Notes under the pieces: model-generated
Told to the model about the DNA's origin: nothing
The model's input: the letters and a program-made list of their open reading frames with translations, nothing else
Database searches by the model: none
Translations under genes and position numbers: made by a program
Shown here: positions 19,409-28,500 of the stretch, piece by piece
Numbering within the stretch: the stretch's first letter is position 1
Layout of the letters: each line of letters opens with the position of its first letter
Assembly: GCA_902788575.1 (NCBI GenBank)
Contig: CADAKY010000004.1
Location: 42,714-106,713, forward strand
Length of the DNA: 64,000 nt
Reading direction: 5' to 3'
Source: an uncultured bacterium
GTDB taxonomy: Bacteria > Cyanobacteriota > Vampirovibrionia > Gastranaerophilales > Gastranaerophilaceae

Positions 19409-20226
19409 TTTAAAATAACCTCGTAAGAATCTTTTATATCATTAAGAATAGTGCATTTTGAGCGGAATTCATACATTTTGTTTAAATCAGCTTCCGCATA
19501 TATTCCGCCTTCAATTTCTTCGATTTCATCAAGAATTTTACCTTCGTAATCAATAATCATAGAGTGTCCCAGATTCTCTGAACCGTCAAATAAAAGCCCG
19601 GTCTGCGTAAGCGCAATCATATATGATTGATTTTCAACCGCTCTTGATGTTGTCATTGTATCCCACGGAATCTTTTTATGCTTGCCCCAGGCTGCCAGAT
19701 TAGCAAGTATATCCGCTCCTGCTTTTCTGTAAGCACGAAAAATCTCAGGAAACCGAATATCATAACATATTGTCAATCCGATTTTTACCCCTTCAATATC
19801 CACCATTACAGGATTTGAACCTCTCGTTATCACACCGCCTTCGTTATCGCCATAGTATGAATACAAATGATTTTTATCGTAAATTGCTTTAATTTCCCCG
19901 TCTCTTGCAATCACAGGACAAGAATTATAAAATTTTTCATTTTTCTTTCTAATAAAACTTCCGCCGACAATATTTGTGTTATATTTTTTAGCAATTTCCA
20001 TAAGCATTTTGACTGCAGAAGAATCTTCCAAAGTCTCAGCTGTTTCTTTAAATACCGGAGGATGCCAACCGCAAGTCCAGACCTCAGGCAAAAATACAAA
20101 ATCCGCACCATCATATTTTTCAAGATTGGCGCAGAGAAGATTTTTGACCGTATCAATATTCAATTTTATATCCCCAATTACGGATTCCATCTGAACCGCG
20201 AGGAGTCTGACCTTTTCTTTTTCCAT
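19405..20226 (-). CDS. Carbon-nitrogen hydrolase (nitrilase superfamily, omega-amidase-like)
   Basis: 273 residues with the Glu-Lys-Cys triad: E48 in FLPEVW, K118 in YDKNHL and C154 in TICYDIRFPE. The set YDKNHLYS and CYDIRFPE is closest to omega-amidase/Nit2-type enzymes, which hydrolyse small amides such as alpha-ketoglutaramate; the substrate here is not proven. The start at 20226 has GGGG 4 nt upstream; the ATG at 20235 would add MGI. Either start lies inside the upstream acyltransferase gene (overlap 49 nt or more), and the end overlaps dacB by 4 nt, so all three are coupled. Confidence 0.9.
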   Translation of the reverse strand: MEKEKVRLLAVQMESVIGDIKLNIDTVKNLLCANLEKYDGADFVFLPEVWTCGWHPPVFKETAETLEDSSAVKMLMEIAKKYNTNIVGGSFIRKKNEKFYNSCPVIARDGEIKAIYDKNHLYSYYGDNEGGVITRGSNPVMVDIEGVKIGLTICYDIRFPEIFRAYRKAGADILANLAAWGKHKKIPWDTMTTSRAVENQSYMIALTQTGLLFDGSENLGHSMIIDYEGKILDEIEEIEGGIYAEADLNKMYEFRSKCTILNDIKDSYEVILK

Positions 20227-20882
20227 AATCCCCATTTGTAAACTTCATTATATGCTTCAGGCGCAAGCTTTTCAAGATTTTCTAAACTTTCCTGAAGTTT
20301 CTGCCGTGCCGTTTCTTCATCATCATCATTTTTTACATAAATAGGCTCGCCATATAAATTTATCAAATTTGTATCAAAAATCGGCATTCTTAAAGAATCC
20401 CAAGAAGGAAATTTTGCAAACGTGAAATTCTCTGAATACCAAAAAATAGGTACAATAGGAACACCCGCCATTTTTGCAATCTTAACTACACCGTCTTTTA
20501 CAACTCTTGCGGGGCCATGAGGTCCGTCTACCATCATTGCACCGTTTTCACCGGATTTTAAAGCTGTAATCATCTGCATTGTAGCTTCTACAGCACCTTG
20601 TTTACCTTTAGAACCTCGTATCGTTTTGAATCCCCATTTTTCGACAACGCGTGCAATAATTTCTCCGTCGCGGGAACGACTTATCAAAACATTAAGCTTA
20701 GAACGATTCTGAACCCCATGAATACACATTTGATGGCAATGCCACATTGCATAAATACACGGTGAAGCATTATCCGGATGGTTAACCTCTACTATATGAG
20801 TAAAAAATTCTTGTAATCTGAAAATTCTGTATACAAGATTTGAAACTCTTTCTACATTTTTTCCCTGTAACAATCTTACCAT
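20178..20882 (-). CDS. DUF374 lysophospholipid acyltransferase-family protein
   Basis: 234 residues. The pattern IYAMWHCHQM, LISRSRDGEIIARVVEKWGF, RGSKGKQGAVEA and MMVDGPHGPARVVKDG is the signature of the DUF374 group, related to LpxL/LPLAT acyltransferases and found in many diderm bacteria. It probably acylates a lipid at the inner membrane, possibly lipid A-like, but the acceptor is unknown. TATAAT at 20894-20889 ends exactly 6 nt before the ATG and no ribosome-binding site is visible, so the transcript is probably leaderless. First gene of the operon with the amidase and dacB. Confidence 0.88.
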   Translation of the reverse strand: MVRLLQGKNVERVSNLVYRIFRLQEFFTHIVEVNHPDNASPCIYAMWHCHQMCIHGVQNRSKLNVLISRSRDGEIIARVVEKWGFKTIRGSKGKQGAVEATMQMITALKSGENGAMMVDGPHGPARVVKDGVVKIAKMAGVPIVPIFWYSENFTFAKFPSWDSLRMPIFDTNLINLYGEPIYVKNDDDEETARQKLQESLENLEKLAPEAYNEVYKWGLWKKKRSDSSRFRWNP

Positions 20883-20959
20883 ACAGGTATTATACTATAA
20901 TTTAAAAAATGTGGAAAGATGTAAACAAGCCTGTTATATGCATAATTGTTTGATGGTTG

Positions 20960-20988
20960 TTTACACAAAAATAATTTTTATTTAGTAT
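20960..20988 (+). promoter_or_regulatory. Leaderless-type promoter of the uracil-DNA glycosylase gene
   Basis: TTTACA, 17 nt, TAGTAT, then TAAATT and the ATG at 20995. Confidence 0.6.
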
Positions 20989-20994
20989 TAAATT

Positions 20995-21591
20995 ATGTAT
21001 GAACAACTTGAAGAAATTAAAAATAAGTGTTTGAGCTGTCAAAAATGCAGCCTTGCAAAAACGCGTACAAATATAGTATTTTCTGACGGAATTCCGAATC
21101 CGAAACTAATGCTTATCGGAGAAGCCCCCGGATTCTATGAAGATAAACAGGGAAAACCTTTTGTAGGAAAAGCCGGACAGCTTCTTGACAAAATTTTTGC
21201 ATCAGTAGGACTTTCCCGCAAAAAAGATGTATATATATGTAATACAATCAAATGTCGCCCTCCTGAAAACAGAAATCCGCTTCCTGAGGAAAAAGAGGCC
21301 TGTCGGGAATATTTAGATGCACAGATAGATATTATTAGGCCCAAAATCATTCTGCTTTGCGGAAACGTTGCCGTACACTCCATTTTGGGAGATGTAGGCG
21401 GTATTACAAAAATTCGCGGAAAATGGTTTGAAGGTCAAAAAAACGTCCACGGTGCAAAACTTATGCCGATTTTTCACCCATCATACCTTTTGAGAAATGA
21501 TTCCAGAGAAAAAGGAAGTCCTAAATGGCTAATGTGGCAAGATATACAAGAAATTAGCAGAGAATACAAAAAACTTGAAAATTTAAATTAA
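20995..21591 (+). CDS. udgA: Uracil-DNA glycosylase, family 4 (Fe-S)
   Basis: 198 residues. Removes uracil from DNA in base-excision repair. Motif GEAPGFYEDKQGKPFVG (uracil pocket), NTIKCRPPENRNP, and HPSYLLRN (catalytic motif 2) are those of family 4 enzymes. Cysteines C12, C15 and C18 near the N-terminus (CLSCQKC), together with those in IKC and EACREY, can supply the four ligands of the [4Fe-4S] cluster. Single gene, divergent from the acyltransferase operon. TAGTAT lies 6 nt before the ATG and there is no ribosome-binding site. Confidence 0.93.
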   Translation: MYEQLEEIKNKCLSCQKCSLAKTRTNIVFSDGIPNPKLMLIGEAPGFYEDKQGKPFVGKAGQLLDKIFASVGLSRKKDVYICNTIKCRPPENRNPLPEEKEACREYLDAQIDIIRPKIILLCGNVAVHSILGDVGGITKIRGKWFEGQKNVHGAKLMPIFHPSYLLRNDSREKGSPKWLMWQDIQEISREYKKLENLN

Positions 21592-21597
21592 AACTTT

Positions 21598-24348
21598 TCA
21601 CTTTATTCTCTTTAATGAAGATAAGAAATTAAAATTAAGAACATCTCCGTCTACTTTTGTCAAAAAGACCTGAGCGCGTTCTTCACCTGATTTTAGTTTC
21701 GGAATCATTTCGAGCTCATTGGCATAATAGTTGCTGTCGTTTCTTGAACTTATAGAAATCTTTTGCGCAAGAGTGTTAAGAGAGAAGTTTCTTAAAGCGC
21801 CGGCAAAACCTTTACCTTTATTGGAAAATTTGGTATAAATCCTTAAAGTTGCATCATTATTTGTCAAATCATACCGCCCGAAAATCAATGTAGCAAGTTC
21901 GGAAGCCGTAGATTCAATTTTCATACGGTTAATTACATTGTCTTTTAACTTCATTTCTCCATAAATTTCATCAAACCTGCCTTCCGGAATATTAACCAAA
22001 TCAACTATAGTTGAAGGACTAATCATGGCAAGCGGATTTCTGAATAATGAAGCTACATTCAAAATATATTCAACATACCCGACCTGCTCAATAGTTCCGT
22101 TTGTTATGCGGAATTTTATATCACCATTGAGTTTTAAAGTTTCATCTGCCGTAAGTTCAATTAAACCTTTTGCTTTACCGCTGATTTGACGCGGTAGTCC
22201 TAGAATTGCTGTTGCCATAATATTTGAATCAACATCTTTAACTCCGAGACGCATATAATAATTTTGTTTTACCAAATCAGCATTGACTTTCAGCGTTGAA
22301 ATCCCGTCTGCAATATCAAATCTGTTAGATTTTAAGCTCAAAACACCGTTTTTATCCAGCGTCATATCAGCATGAAAATTTCCGAATTTTATGTCTTTAT
22401 AAACTCCGTTTTTAAGATTCAACCCGCATTTTTCTATTACCAATAAACCCTTTTGAAACGGCTGAGGTTCAAGATTCTCTTCTCCCTCCGCTCCCGTAGA
22501 AATAAGTGCCGTATACACGTTTCCTTCTTTATCAACAGGTTTTGGCTGGGTCAGAATTCTTTCCACATCAATATTATCAACGGTTAAATTTACATTCTGA
22601 ACCGTAATCGGAAGAGTTAAATTGTTGTTTATTTTTCCGTCAAAAACATATTGTGAGCGCCTAAAACCGCCTTCCGATTTAACATTAATTACATCACCTC
22701 TTGCAACAAGCTTTCCTGATTTGATAAACATTCTCTCTGCAGGAATCAAAACTTTATCCAAAGCACATTCACCTTCCATATAAGGGAATTTGCCCCTGTT
22801 ATTTACGGACATTTTGCCTGAAATTTCACCTTTTTTAAAGATTCTGTGTCCGAGAAGGAAGTTCATAAATTCACTCGGAAGCGGATTCGGAATATCAAGA
22901 TTCATATCCAAAATCTTCATATTATCAGCCATATCAATATTACCGTTCATTGTTACAATAGGCTTTATTCCGCGTTTTAACTGATTTGTTATATAGTAAT
23001 TTATTGTATTGATTTTAAGAATGTTTTTAACGACACTTAAATCTACTTTGAAAAGAGTTTTGTAATTCTTCAAAACCATTGACTGTTCGCCGAATTTGAA
23101 TCCTTCATTCTCTTTAAGCAAAAAGAACCAGAGAATGTCACAGGAACCGTTTTTGGATTTGAGAATAAGTTTTGAATCAACATTCCCCACCAAATTTATA
23201 GGCGTATTCAACATTTTTGAAAGATAATTTTTGAAGAAATCATCCGTTACAAAAATATCCGATATAAGCTTTGTATCACAGGTTTTTTGATAATCTTTCG
23301 CAGTTCCTTTCATAAGGAGTTTATTAGATATCTTGTTATTATAATATCCTTCAAAATCCTTGAATTCTATATCTTTTTCACCGATATCTACAAAACCTTT
23401 GGTTATTTTTACCGGCATATTAAGAAGCGGAATTATTTTAAAATCAACAGTGTTGGCATTTATTTTTCCGGAAAAGGCTCCGTCTTTAAGTCTTACCTTA
23501 AAATCAACACTTCCTTTTATATCTTTTAAAGGTGCAAGAAGTTCACGCCCGTTAGCGACAATAATATTTGAATTTACAATCTCAGCTACGTCTGTCGCAG
23601 AAAAGTTTTTACCGCTCACATTAAGCTCATACTTGCCTTTTCTGGTCATAAAAGCATTAATAATAATGTTTGAATTTTCAATACTTACCGGAAAATCAAC
23701 AACATGAGCTTCCCCTTTAACCATATAAAATCTGTTCATGTCGTTTGCGGAAACGGAAATTACATGGTTATCTTTTTTTAAGTCAAAATCAAAATCAAAG
23801 TGAAGAAATTTTTTCTCCTGCGTTCGGTCAAAAATCATGTGACGGGCTTTAAAGTTTACGAATAAATCCTTATCGTTATAATTGATTTCACATTTTTTTA
23901 CGCCCAAAAGCACGTTATAAAAATCTAAAATCTGCGGAGCCGGTTTTTTTTCTTTTTTTGTTTCTTTAGGCGCAAGAGCCATTAATTCATCTACATCAGC
24001 AAAAATTTCTTCCGCAAGCATTTTTTTGACAACAATTTTTTTGTTCAAAAATAATTCCGGTACAAAAAGAGTATCTATTTTTGAAAGAAACAGTATCTTA
24101 TTTCCGTTCCTGAAAAGCTCTAATTTATCAACCGTAAAAGCAATTTCTCTTCCGGTTTTTAAATTCATGCCGCTTATTTTTAAATCCGCATTAAAATTCT
24201 TTTTTACCGCACCGGAAACCATTTCAGAAATTTTAGGATTCGATACAATTGCCGGTAAGCCCCATTTATATATAGCACATACAGGTAAAATTATAAAAAA
24301 TACAGCCGATAAAAAAATAATAACCGTTTTTTGGATAAAGCTTCTCAT
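21598..24348 (-). CDS. Second AsmA/TamB-like envelope protein
   Basis: 916 residues. One N-terminal membrane anchor (MRSFIQKTVIIFLSAVFFII) then continuous beta-rich sequence of the AsmA type. Near the C-terminus, GLIELTADETLKLNGDIKF, FDEIYGEMKLKDNVINRMKIES and NFSLNTL line up with the end of the 1447-residue protein at 5549-9892. The start at 24348 was chosen because the open frame upstream begins with a GTG inside the recA terminator hairpin. Probable inner-membrane-anchored lipid transport or envelope-homeostasis factor, by family. It is separated from recA by that terminator. Confidence 0.83.
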   Translation of the reverse strand: MRSFIQKTVIIFLSAVFFIILPVCAIYKWGLPAIVSNPKISEMVSGAVKKNFNADLKISGMNLKTGREIAFTVDKLELFRNGNKILFLSKIDTLFVPELFLNKKIVVKKMLAEEIFADVDELMALAPKETKKEKKPAPQILDFYNVLLGVKKCEINYNDKDLFVNFKARHMIFDRTQEKKFLHFDFDFDLKKDNHVISVSANDMNRFYMVKGEAHVVDFPVSIENSNIIINAFMTRKGKYELNVSGKNFSATDVAEIVNSNIIVANGRELLAPLKDIKGSVDFKVRLKDGAFSGKINANTVDFKIIPLLNMPVKITKGFVDIGEKDIEFKDFEGYYNNKISNKLLMKGTAKDYQKTCDTKLISDIFVTDDFFKNYLSKMLNTPINLVGNVDSKLILKSKNGSCDILWFFLLKENEGFKFGEQSMVLKNYKTLFKVDLSVVKNILKINTINYYITNQLKRGIKPIVTMNGNIDMADNMKILDMNLDIPNPLPSEFMNFLLGHRIFKKGEISGKMSVNNRGKFPYMEGECALDKVLIPAERMFIKSGKLVARGDVINVKSEGGFRRSQYVFDGKINNNLTLPITVQNVNLTVDNIDVERILTQPKPVDKEGNVYTALISTGAEGEENLEPQPFQKGLLVIEKCGLNLKNGVYKDIKFGNFHADMTLDKNGVLSLKSNRFDIADGISTLKVNADLVKQNYYMRLGVKDVDSNIMATAILGLPRQISGKAKGLIELTADETLKLNGDIKFRITNGTIEQVGYVEYILNVASLFRNPLAMISPSTIVDLVNIPEGRFDEIYGEMKLKDNVINRMKIESTASELATLIFGRYDLTNNDATLRIYTKFSNKGKGFAGALRNFSLNTLAQKISISSRNDSNYYANELEMIPKLKSGEERAQVFLTKVDGDVLNFNFLSSLKRIK

Positions 24349-24404
24349 AAAAAAATTATAGCATAAATTAACTTGTAATAAGATTAAAAACCTTTTCCGC
24401 AAAT

Positions 24405-24434
24405 AAAAAGTGCGGTGAAAAATCCGCACTTTTA
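24405..24434 (-). terminator. recA terminator
   Basis: Read on the minus strand: AAAAGTGCGG, loop, CCGCACTTTT, followed by TATTTGC. Flanking A/T runs on both sides. Confidence 0.88.
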
Positions 24435-24456
24435 AATACTTTTTAATTTTTGTTAT

Positions 24457-25470
24457 TTAGCCTTGAGCAAGTTTTTCTCTTACTAATGTTTCAATCTGAT
24501 TCAAAATATCCGGATTATCTGCAAGAAACTCTTTTGCCTTGTCTCTTCCCTGTCCGAGTTTTTCTTCATTAAAACTGAACCAAGAACCTGCTTTTTTCAC
24601 AATATCCAAATCAACAGCTACGTCCAAAATATTTCCGATTTTGCAAATACCTTTCCCGAAAATGATATCAAATTCCGCAGTACGGAACGGAGGAGCAACC
24701 TTGTTTTTCAAAACTCTTACTCTGACGTGGTTTCCTACATCTTCTCCGTCACCTTTAAGTCCTTCAACTCTCTTAATTTCCATACGAACTGAAGCATAGT
24801 ATTTAAGAGCATTACCGCCTGTAGTAGTTTCCGGATTCCCGTACATAACACCGATTTTTTGTCTCAATTGGTTGATAAATATAACCGTGGTATTAGTTTT
24901 GCCGATAATACCGGTCAATTTTCTTAACGCTTTTGACATTAATCTTGCCTGTAAACCCATTTGCTGATCTTCCATAGAACCTTCAATTTCAGCTTTAGGA
25001 ACAAGTGCCGCAACAGAATCGACTACGATAATATCAACAGCGCCTGAACGAACAAGTTCTTCAGTAATGTCAAGAGCCTGTTCACCGGTATCAGGCTGAG
25101 AAATCAAAAGCTCATCAATATTAACACCCAAATTTCTTGCATATTCAGGGTCAAGAGCGTGTTCTGCATCAACAAAAGCCGCAATTCCGCCTTTTTTCTG
25201 ACATTCTGCAACTATATGCTGTGCAAGAGTTGTTTTACCTGATGATTCCGGACCGTAAACCTCTATAATACGTCCTCTCGGAATACCGCCGACACCAAGC
25301 GCAACATCAAGAGCAAGTGCGCCCGTAGGAATAGTTTCAACACTGACGGAAGGCTTGTCACCAAGCTTCATTATTGCACCTTTACCAAAATCTTTTTCTA
25401 TTTTATCAATAGCAAGCTTTAATGCTTTTGCTCTTTCATCTGTAGGATTTTCTGCTGTATCTTTTGCCAT
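24457..25470 (-). CDS. recA: RecA recombinase
   Basis: 337 residues, normal length. Walker [10 protein letters not shown], Walker [13 protein letters not shown], loop L1 [19 protein letters not shown], loop L2 [20 protein letters not shown], and [14 protein letters not shown] are all present. It catalyses strand exchange and coprotease activation in the DNA-damage response. A GAGGAATTAGAG site precedes the ATG. I saw no LexA-type operator upstream that I could defend. Confidence 0.98.
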   Translation of the reverse strand: MAKDTAENPTDERAKALKLAIDKIEKDFGKGAIMKLGDKPSVSVETIPTGALALDVALGVGGIPRGRIIEVYGPESSGKTTLAQHIVAECQKKGGIAAFVDAEHALDPEYARNLGVNIDELLISQPDTGEQALDITEELVRSGAVDIIVVDSVAALVPKAEIEGSMEDQQMGLQARLMSKALRKLTGIIGKTNTTVIFINQLRQKIGVMYGNPETTTGGNALKYYASVRMEIKRVEGLKGDGEDVGNHVRVRVLKNKVAPPFRTAEFDIIFGKGICKIGNILDVAVDLDIVKKAGSWFSFNEEKLGQGRDKAKEFLADNPDILNQIETLVREKLAQG

Positions 25471-25530
25471 CTCTAATTCCTCAATTCTTCCAAGTCATTG
25501 CCGGAACAAACCCCGACCGCTATATAAACA

Positions 25531-25581
25531 AAGTGAATAAAACCCGCTTAATCACTCAATCACCTGCTTACTTATTCACTT
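25531..25581. repeat. Short element with 10-bp terminal inverted repeats
   Basis: AAGTGAATAA at 25531-25540 and TTATTCACTT at 25572-25581 are perfect inverted repeats around a 31-nt centre that includes CTTAATCACTCAATCAC. The right end overlaps the stop codon of the minus-strand gene at 25580. A related centre, CTTAATCACTTAATCACATG, occurs at 55950-55969. Confidence 0.55.
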
Positions 25582-26089
25582 AAAGTAAGATATTCTCTTC
25601 TTCTTTTTTGATATAGAATCCTGCAACAAGCGGTTTAAAACTGTTTAAAACATTTTTTAACTTAAAGTTTTCTTTGTTAAGTTCATTCACTTTATTTTTA
25701 AGGTTTTCATTTTCTGTTTTGCAGCGAACAAGCTCTAATACAACATCATCCATGCCTTCAAGTTTTTCATCAAGAATTTTTGTCATAGAAGATGTAATAT
25801 TGTTTTCCATCTTGCTAAGAGTATCTAATAATCCGTTTACAACAGCTTGTGATTCCGGTTTTGATATAGTTGGTAATGTCACTTTCTTCTCCCTTGCTTC
25901 CATTATTGTTGATGATTTAGCATTTTTTAATTTCTTTACTTCGTCTATTGAAAAATATATTTGCCCCTTACCGTCTTTTTTTGGGGTAACTGAAGTTTTT
26001 CTGCACAATTCAACTATCTCTCTGTTATCAACATTCAAAAGTTTTCTGACATCATTTGGCAGAAGCACTTTCTCCATACTAGAATTCAT
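25580..26089 (-). CDS. HTH (MerR-like) regulator with C-terminal coiled coil
   Basis: 169 residues. The N-terminal 55 residues (LLPNDVRKLLNVDNREIVELCRKTSVTP, then GKGQIYFSIDEVKKLKN) fit a winged MerR-type DNA-binding domain. About 60-110 is a linker, and the rest is a leucine-spaced coiled coil (CKTENENLKNKVNELNKENFKLKNVL) for dimerisation. There is no effector domain. AGGAGATTGGG precedes the ATG at 26089. It is divergent from a drug-exporter gene across a region with three palindromes, so it probably regulates that exporter and itself. Confidence 0.78.
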   Translation of the reverse strand: MNSSMEKVLLPNDVRKLLNVDNREIVELCRKTSVTPKKDGKGQIYFSIDEVKKLKNAKSSTIMEAREKKVTLPTISKPESQAVVNGLLDTLSKMENNITSSMTKILDEKLEGMDDVVLELVRCKTENENLKNKVNELNKENFKLKNVLNSFKPLVAGFYIKKEEENILL

Positions 26090-26125
26090 CCCAATCTCCT
26101 CTTTTAGTTTTGCTAATTAATATTC

Positions 26126-26206
26126 TAGTAGATTCAAAAAATATTTTCTACTATTTGTAACGAATATTTAAGAGGAAACATATTTAAATATGTTGCATTT
26201 GCAACA
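26126..26206. promoter_or_regulatory. Candidate operator region between regulator and exporter
   Basis: Three inverted repeats lie in the divergent gap: TAGTAGA, 14 nt, TCTACTA at 26126-26153; the 14-nt perfect palindrome CATATTTAAATATG at 26179-26192; and TGTTGCA-TT-TGCAACA at 26191-26206. Any of these could bind the dimeric MerR-like regulator. The last ends 40 nt before the exporter ATG. Confidence 0.5.
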
Positions 26207-26245
26207 CATTTGTAATTTAATTTTCTTATAAAGGAAATTAAATTT

Positions 26246-27835
26246 ATGGAAAATACCGGCGAATGGAAATTTAAGATTAATCCTTGGATAACAATGATTC
26301 CGGTCATGTTATCCATATTTATGTTTGCACTTGATGAAACAATTTCAAACGTTGCACTTCCTTATATGGCAGGAACTTTTTCCATAAGTCACAACGAATC
26401 AACATGGATTATTACAAGTTATCTTGTAGCAAGCGGTGTTGTAATTCCTACAGTAGACTTTTTCAGCCGTTTAATCGGACGAAAACAGTATTATATGCTA
26501 AGTATAATAATATTTACTATTTCATCCGTATTCTGCGGACTTGCTAATTCTATGGCTATGATGCTTATTGCCCGCATAATTCAAGGTATCGGAGGCGGAG
26601 GTATAATGCCGATTGCACAGGCTATAATTTTTGAAATTTTTCCCAAAGAAAAACTTCCGCAGGCAATGGCAGTATTCGGCTTAGGTGTAATTATGGCGCC
26701 GATTCTCGGGCCGTCTGTCGGCGGATGGATTACAGAAAACTGGTCTTGGCCGTTCATTTATTTTATAAATGTTCCTTTCGGAATTCTTTGTTTGTATTTG
26801 ACACAAAAATACGTTGAAGAACCTCCGTATTCAAGAAAACAAACAAATGTAAAAATGGATTTTTCCGGATTCTTTTGCCTTGCAGTGTGGCTTTTGACTT
26901 TGCAAGTAGTTTTGGATAAAGGTAATGATGCGGATTGGTTCGGTTCTCCATGGATATGCAAATTGTTTACAATTTCAATGCTTGCGTTTGCGGGATTTGT
27001 TTATATACAAAAAAGGAAAGCAAAAACAGGAGACGGACTTATTAATCTGTCAATATTAAGGAATAAAAACTTTTTAATCGGTACAGGCGGACAAATAATT
27101 TTGATGGCAGTTCTTATGTCTTCTGCGGCAATTTTACCGTCTATGCTCCAGTCATTACTTGGATATACATCATTTTTAAGCGGTTTATCAATGATACCGC
27201 GCGGAGCCGGATGTTTCGTTGCGTCAGTTCTGAGCGGTGTACTGGTTGTAAGAATCGGAATCAAACCTACTGCAATTATTGGTTTAATGACTCTTGCCTG
27301 CGGAGGTTTGTTATTTGGTGAAATTAATACAAATATAGCGCTTGCAAATATTGCACTTCCAAACTTTGTATTCGGTGCCGGTATGGTGCTTTCAATGGTT
27401 CCGCTCTCAAATATTTCATGCGCAACTCTATCAAATGAAGAGCAAACAAATGCTTCCGGTGTACAGAATTTGTTTAAAAACGTCGGTGCGGCAATAGGTA
27501 CATCTATTGCAACAACTATGATTGCAAGATTTTCTCAAGCTCACCAAATGATGATGGTTAAATCTCTCACAGAAACAAACAGTATTTTTGCGGAAAGAAT
27601 TAATGCAATTAGTTCTGCATTTATGACTCAGGTTGATCCGATGACAGCGGTTCACATGGCTCAAGGTCAAATATACGGGCTTTTGAGACAGCAGGCAGCT
27701 TTATGGGGATATGTAGAAACTTTCCGATATTATGCTGTTGCGGTTGTTTTAATTCTTCCGTTCATTTACTTTTTGAACGATACTACCAAAAAAGAACGTA
27801 AACAGACAAAGGAACAAGCAAAACAGAATGCGTAA
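26246..27835 (+). CDS. DHA2-family multidrug exporter (EmrB/QacA type, MFS)
   Basis: 529 residues with the 14-helix layout of DHA2 proton antiporters. Motif D1-like FALDETISNVALPYM in helix 1, motif A DFFSRLIGRKQYY, motif B ARIIQGIGGGGIMPIAQAI and motif C GLGVIMAPILGPSVGGWI are intact. It pumps drugs or other amphipathic compounds out across the inner membrane. The usual partner EmrA and an outer-membrane channel are not next to it. AAAGGAAAT precedes the ATG. Probably controlled by the divergent HTH protein. Confidence 0.92.
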   Translation: MENTGEWKFKINPWITMIPVMLSIFMFALDETISNVALPYMAGTFSISHNESTWIITSYLVASGVVIPTVDFFSRLIGRKQYYMLSIIIFTISSVFCGLANSMAMMLIARIIQGIGGGGIMPIAQAIIFEIFPKEKLPQAMAVFGLGVIMAPILGPSVGGWITENWSWPFIYFINVPFGILCLYLTQKYVEEPPYSRKQTNVKMDFSGFFCLAVWLLTLQVVLDKGNDADWFGSPWICKLFTISMLAFAGFVYIQKRKAKTGDGLINLSILRNKNFLIGTGGQIILMAVLMSSAAILPSMLQSLLGYTSFLSGLSMIPRGAGCFVASVLSGVLVVRIGIKPTAIIGLMTLACGGLLFGEINTNIALANIALPNFVFGAGMVLSMVPLSNISCATLSNEEQTNASGVQNLFKNVGAAIGTSIATTMIARFSQAHQMMMVKSLTETNSIFAERINAISSAFMTQVDPMTAVHMAQGQIYGLLRQQAALWGYVETFRYYAVAVVLILPFIYFLNDTTKKERKQTKEQAKQNA

Positions 27836-27837
27836 AA

Positions 27838-28431
27838 TTATTCGGCATTTATTGCCGGTAAATTTTTTATAATTAATTTTACGGAATCACCTTCATGCTT
27901 TTTACAGTTTACACCATGAGTTAATTCACCCATTGTTCTGCCGACAATATAAGTCGTAGGGCCAACAATTATAAGTCCTGCAATAGAAATAGTTTCAACG
28001 ATTACAACCACAGCACCAACCGTCCCTACAACAAGAGCTGCCGGCAGTGAAATTATTCCCTTTGCGACATTTCCGATTGCTGAACCTTTAAGAACGTGCC
28101 TTTTTGTATTCCCGCTTACATTATAAGTACTTCCGTCAGGCAAAATCATCTTGTCTATTACAATATGAACCTTCGCTCTTCTGTATGCCCAGCGTCCTTT
28201 TTTAAAATTTTTTACTGTGCCTTCAAATATTGTACCGCTCGGAATTGTAACTCCTTCATAAGAGCTGTCTTCAGTAGAAATAAATTGTACTACCTGACCT
28301 TTAGATGCTTTATTAACATTTAAATCAGTTTTAAATTTAGCATTAACACGTACACTGTGTGCAAATGCCGAACAGGATATAAAATTAAAAATACAAAAAA
28401 TAAGCAAAACTGAAAATATTTTTTTAATCAT
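27838..28431 (-). CDS. Unknown exported protein
   Basis: 197 residues; not recognised. A signal peptide (MIKKIFSVLLIFCIFNFISC, then SAFA) is followed by a beta-rich domain (GQVVQFISTEDSSYEGVTIPSG, TIFEGTVKNFKKG, KVHIVIDKMILPDGSTYNVSG). The VTIPSGTIFEGTV pattern is like the small barrel seen in conjugation/secretion secretins' partners, but this is weak. A strongly hydrophobic segment (about 122-162, LPAALVVGTVGAVVVIVETI) follows and may insert in a membrane. AGGAAG precedes the ATG. Its end meets the exporter stop with 2 nt between them (convergent). Confidence 0.75.
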   Translation of the reverse strand: MIKKIFSVLLIFCIFNFISCSAFAHSVRVNAKFKTDLNVNKASKGQVVQFISTEDSSYEGVTIPSGTIFEGTVKNFKKGRWAYRRAKVHIVIDKMILPDGSTYNVSGNTKRHVLKGSAIGNVAKGIISLPAALVVGTVGAVVVIVETISIAGLIIVGPTTYIVGRTMGELTHGVNCKKHEGDSVKLIIKNLPAINAE

Positions 28432-28500
28432 ATTAACTTCCTCTATAATTATCGTATTATATCATATTAATTAAAAATAATAATATGATATAATTTTTTT

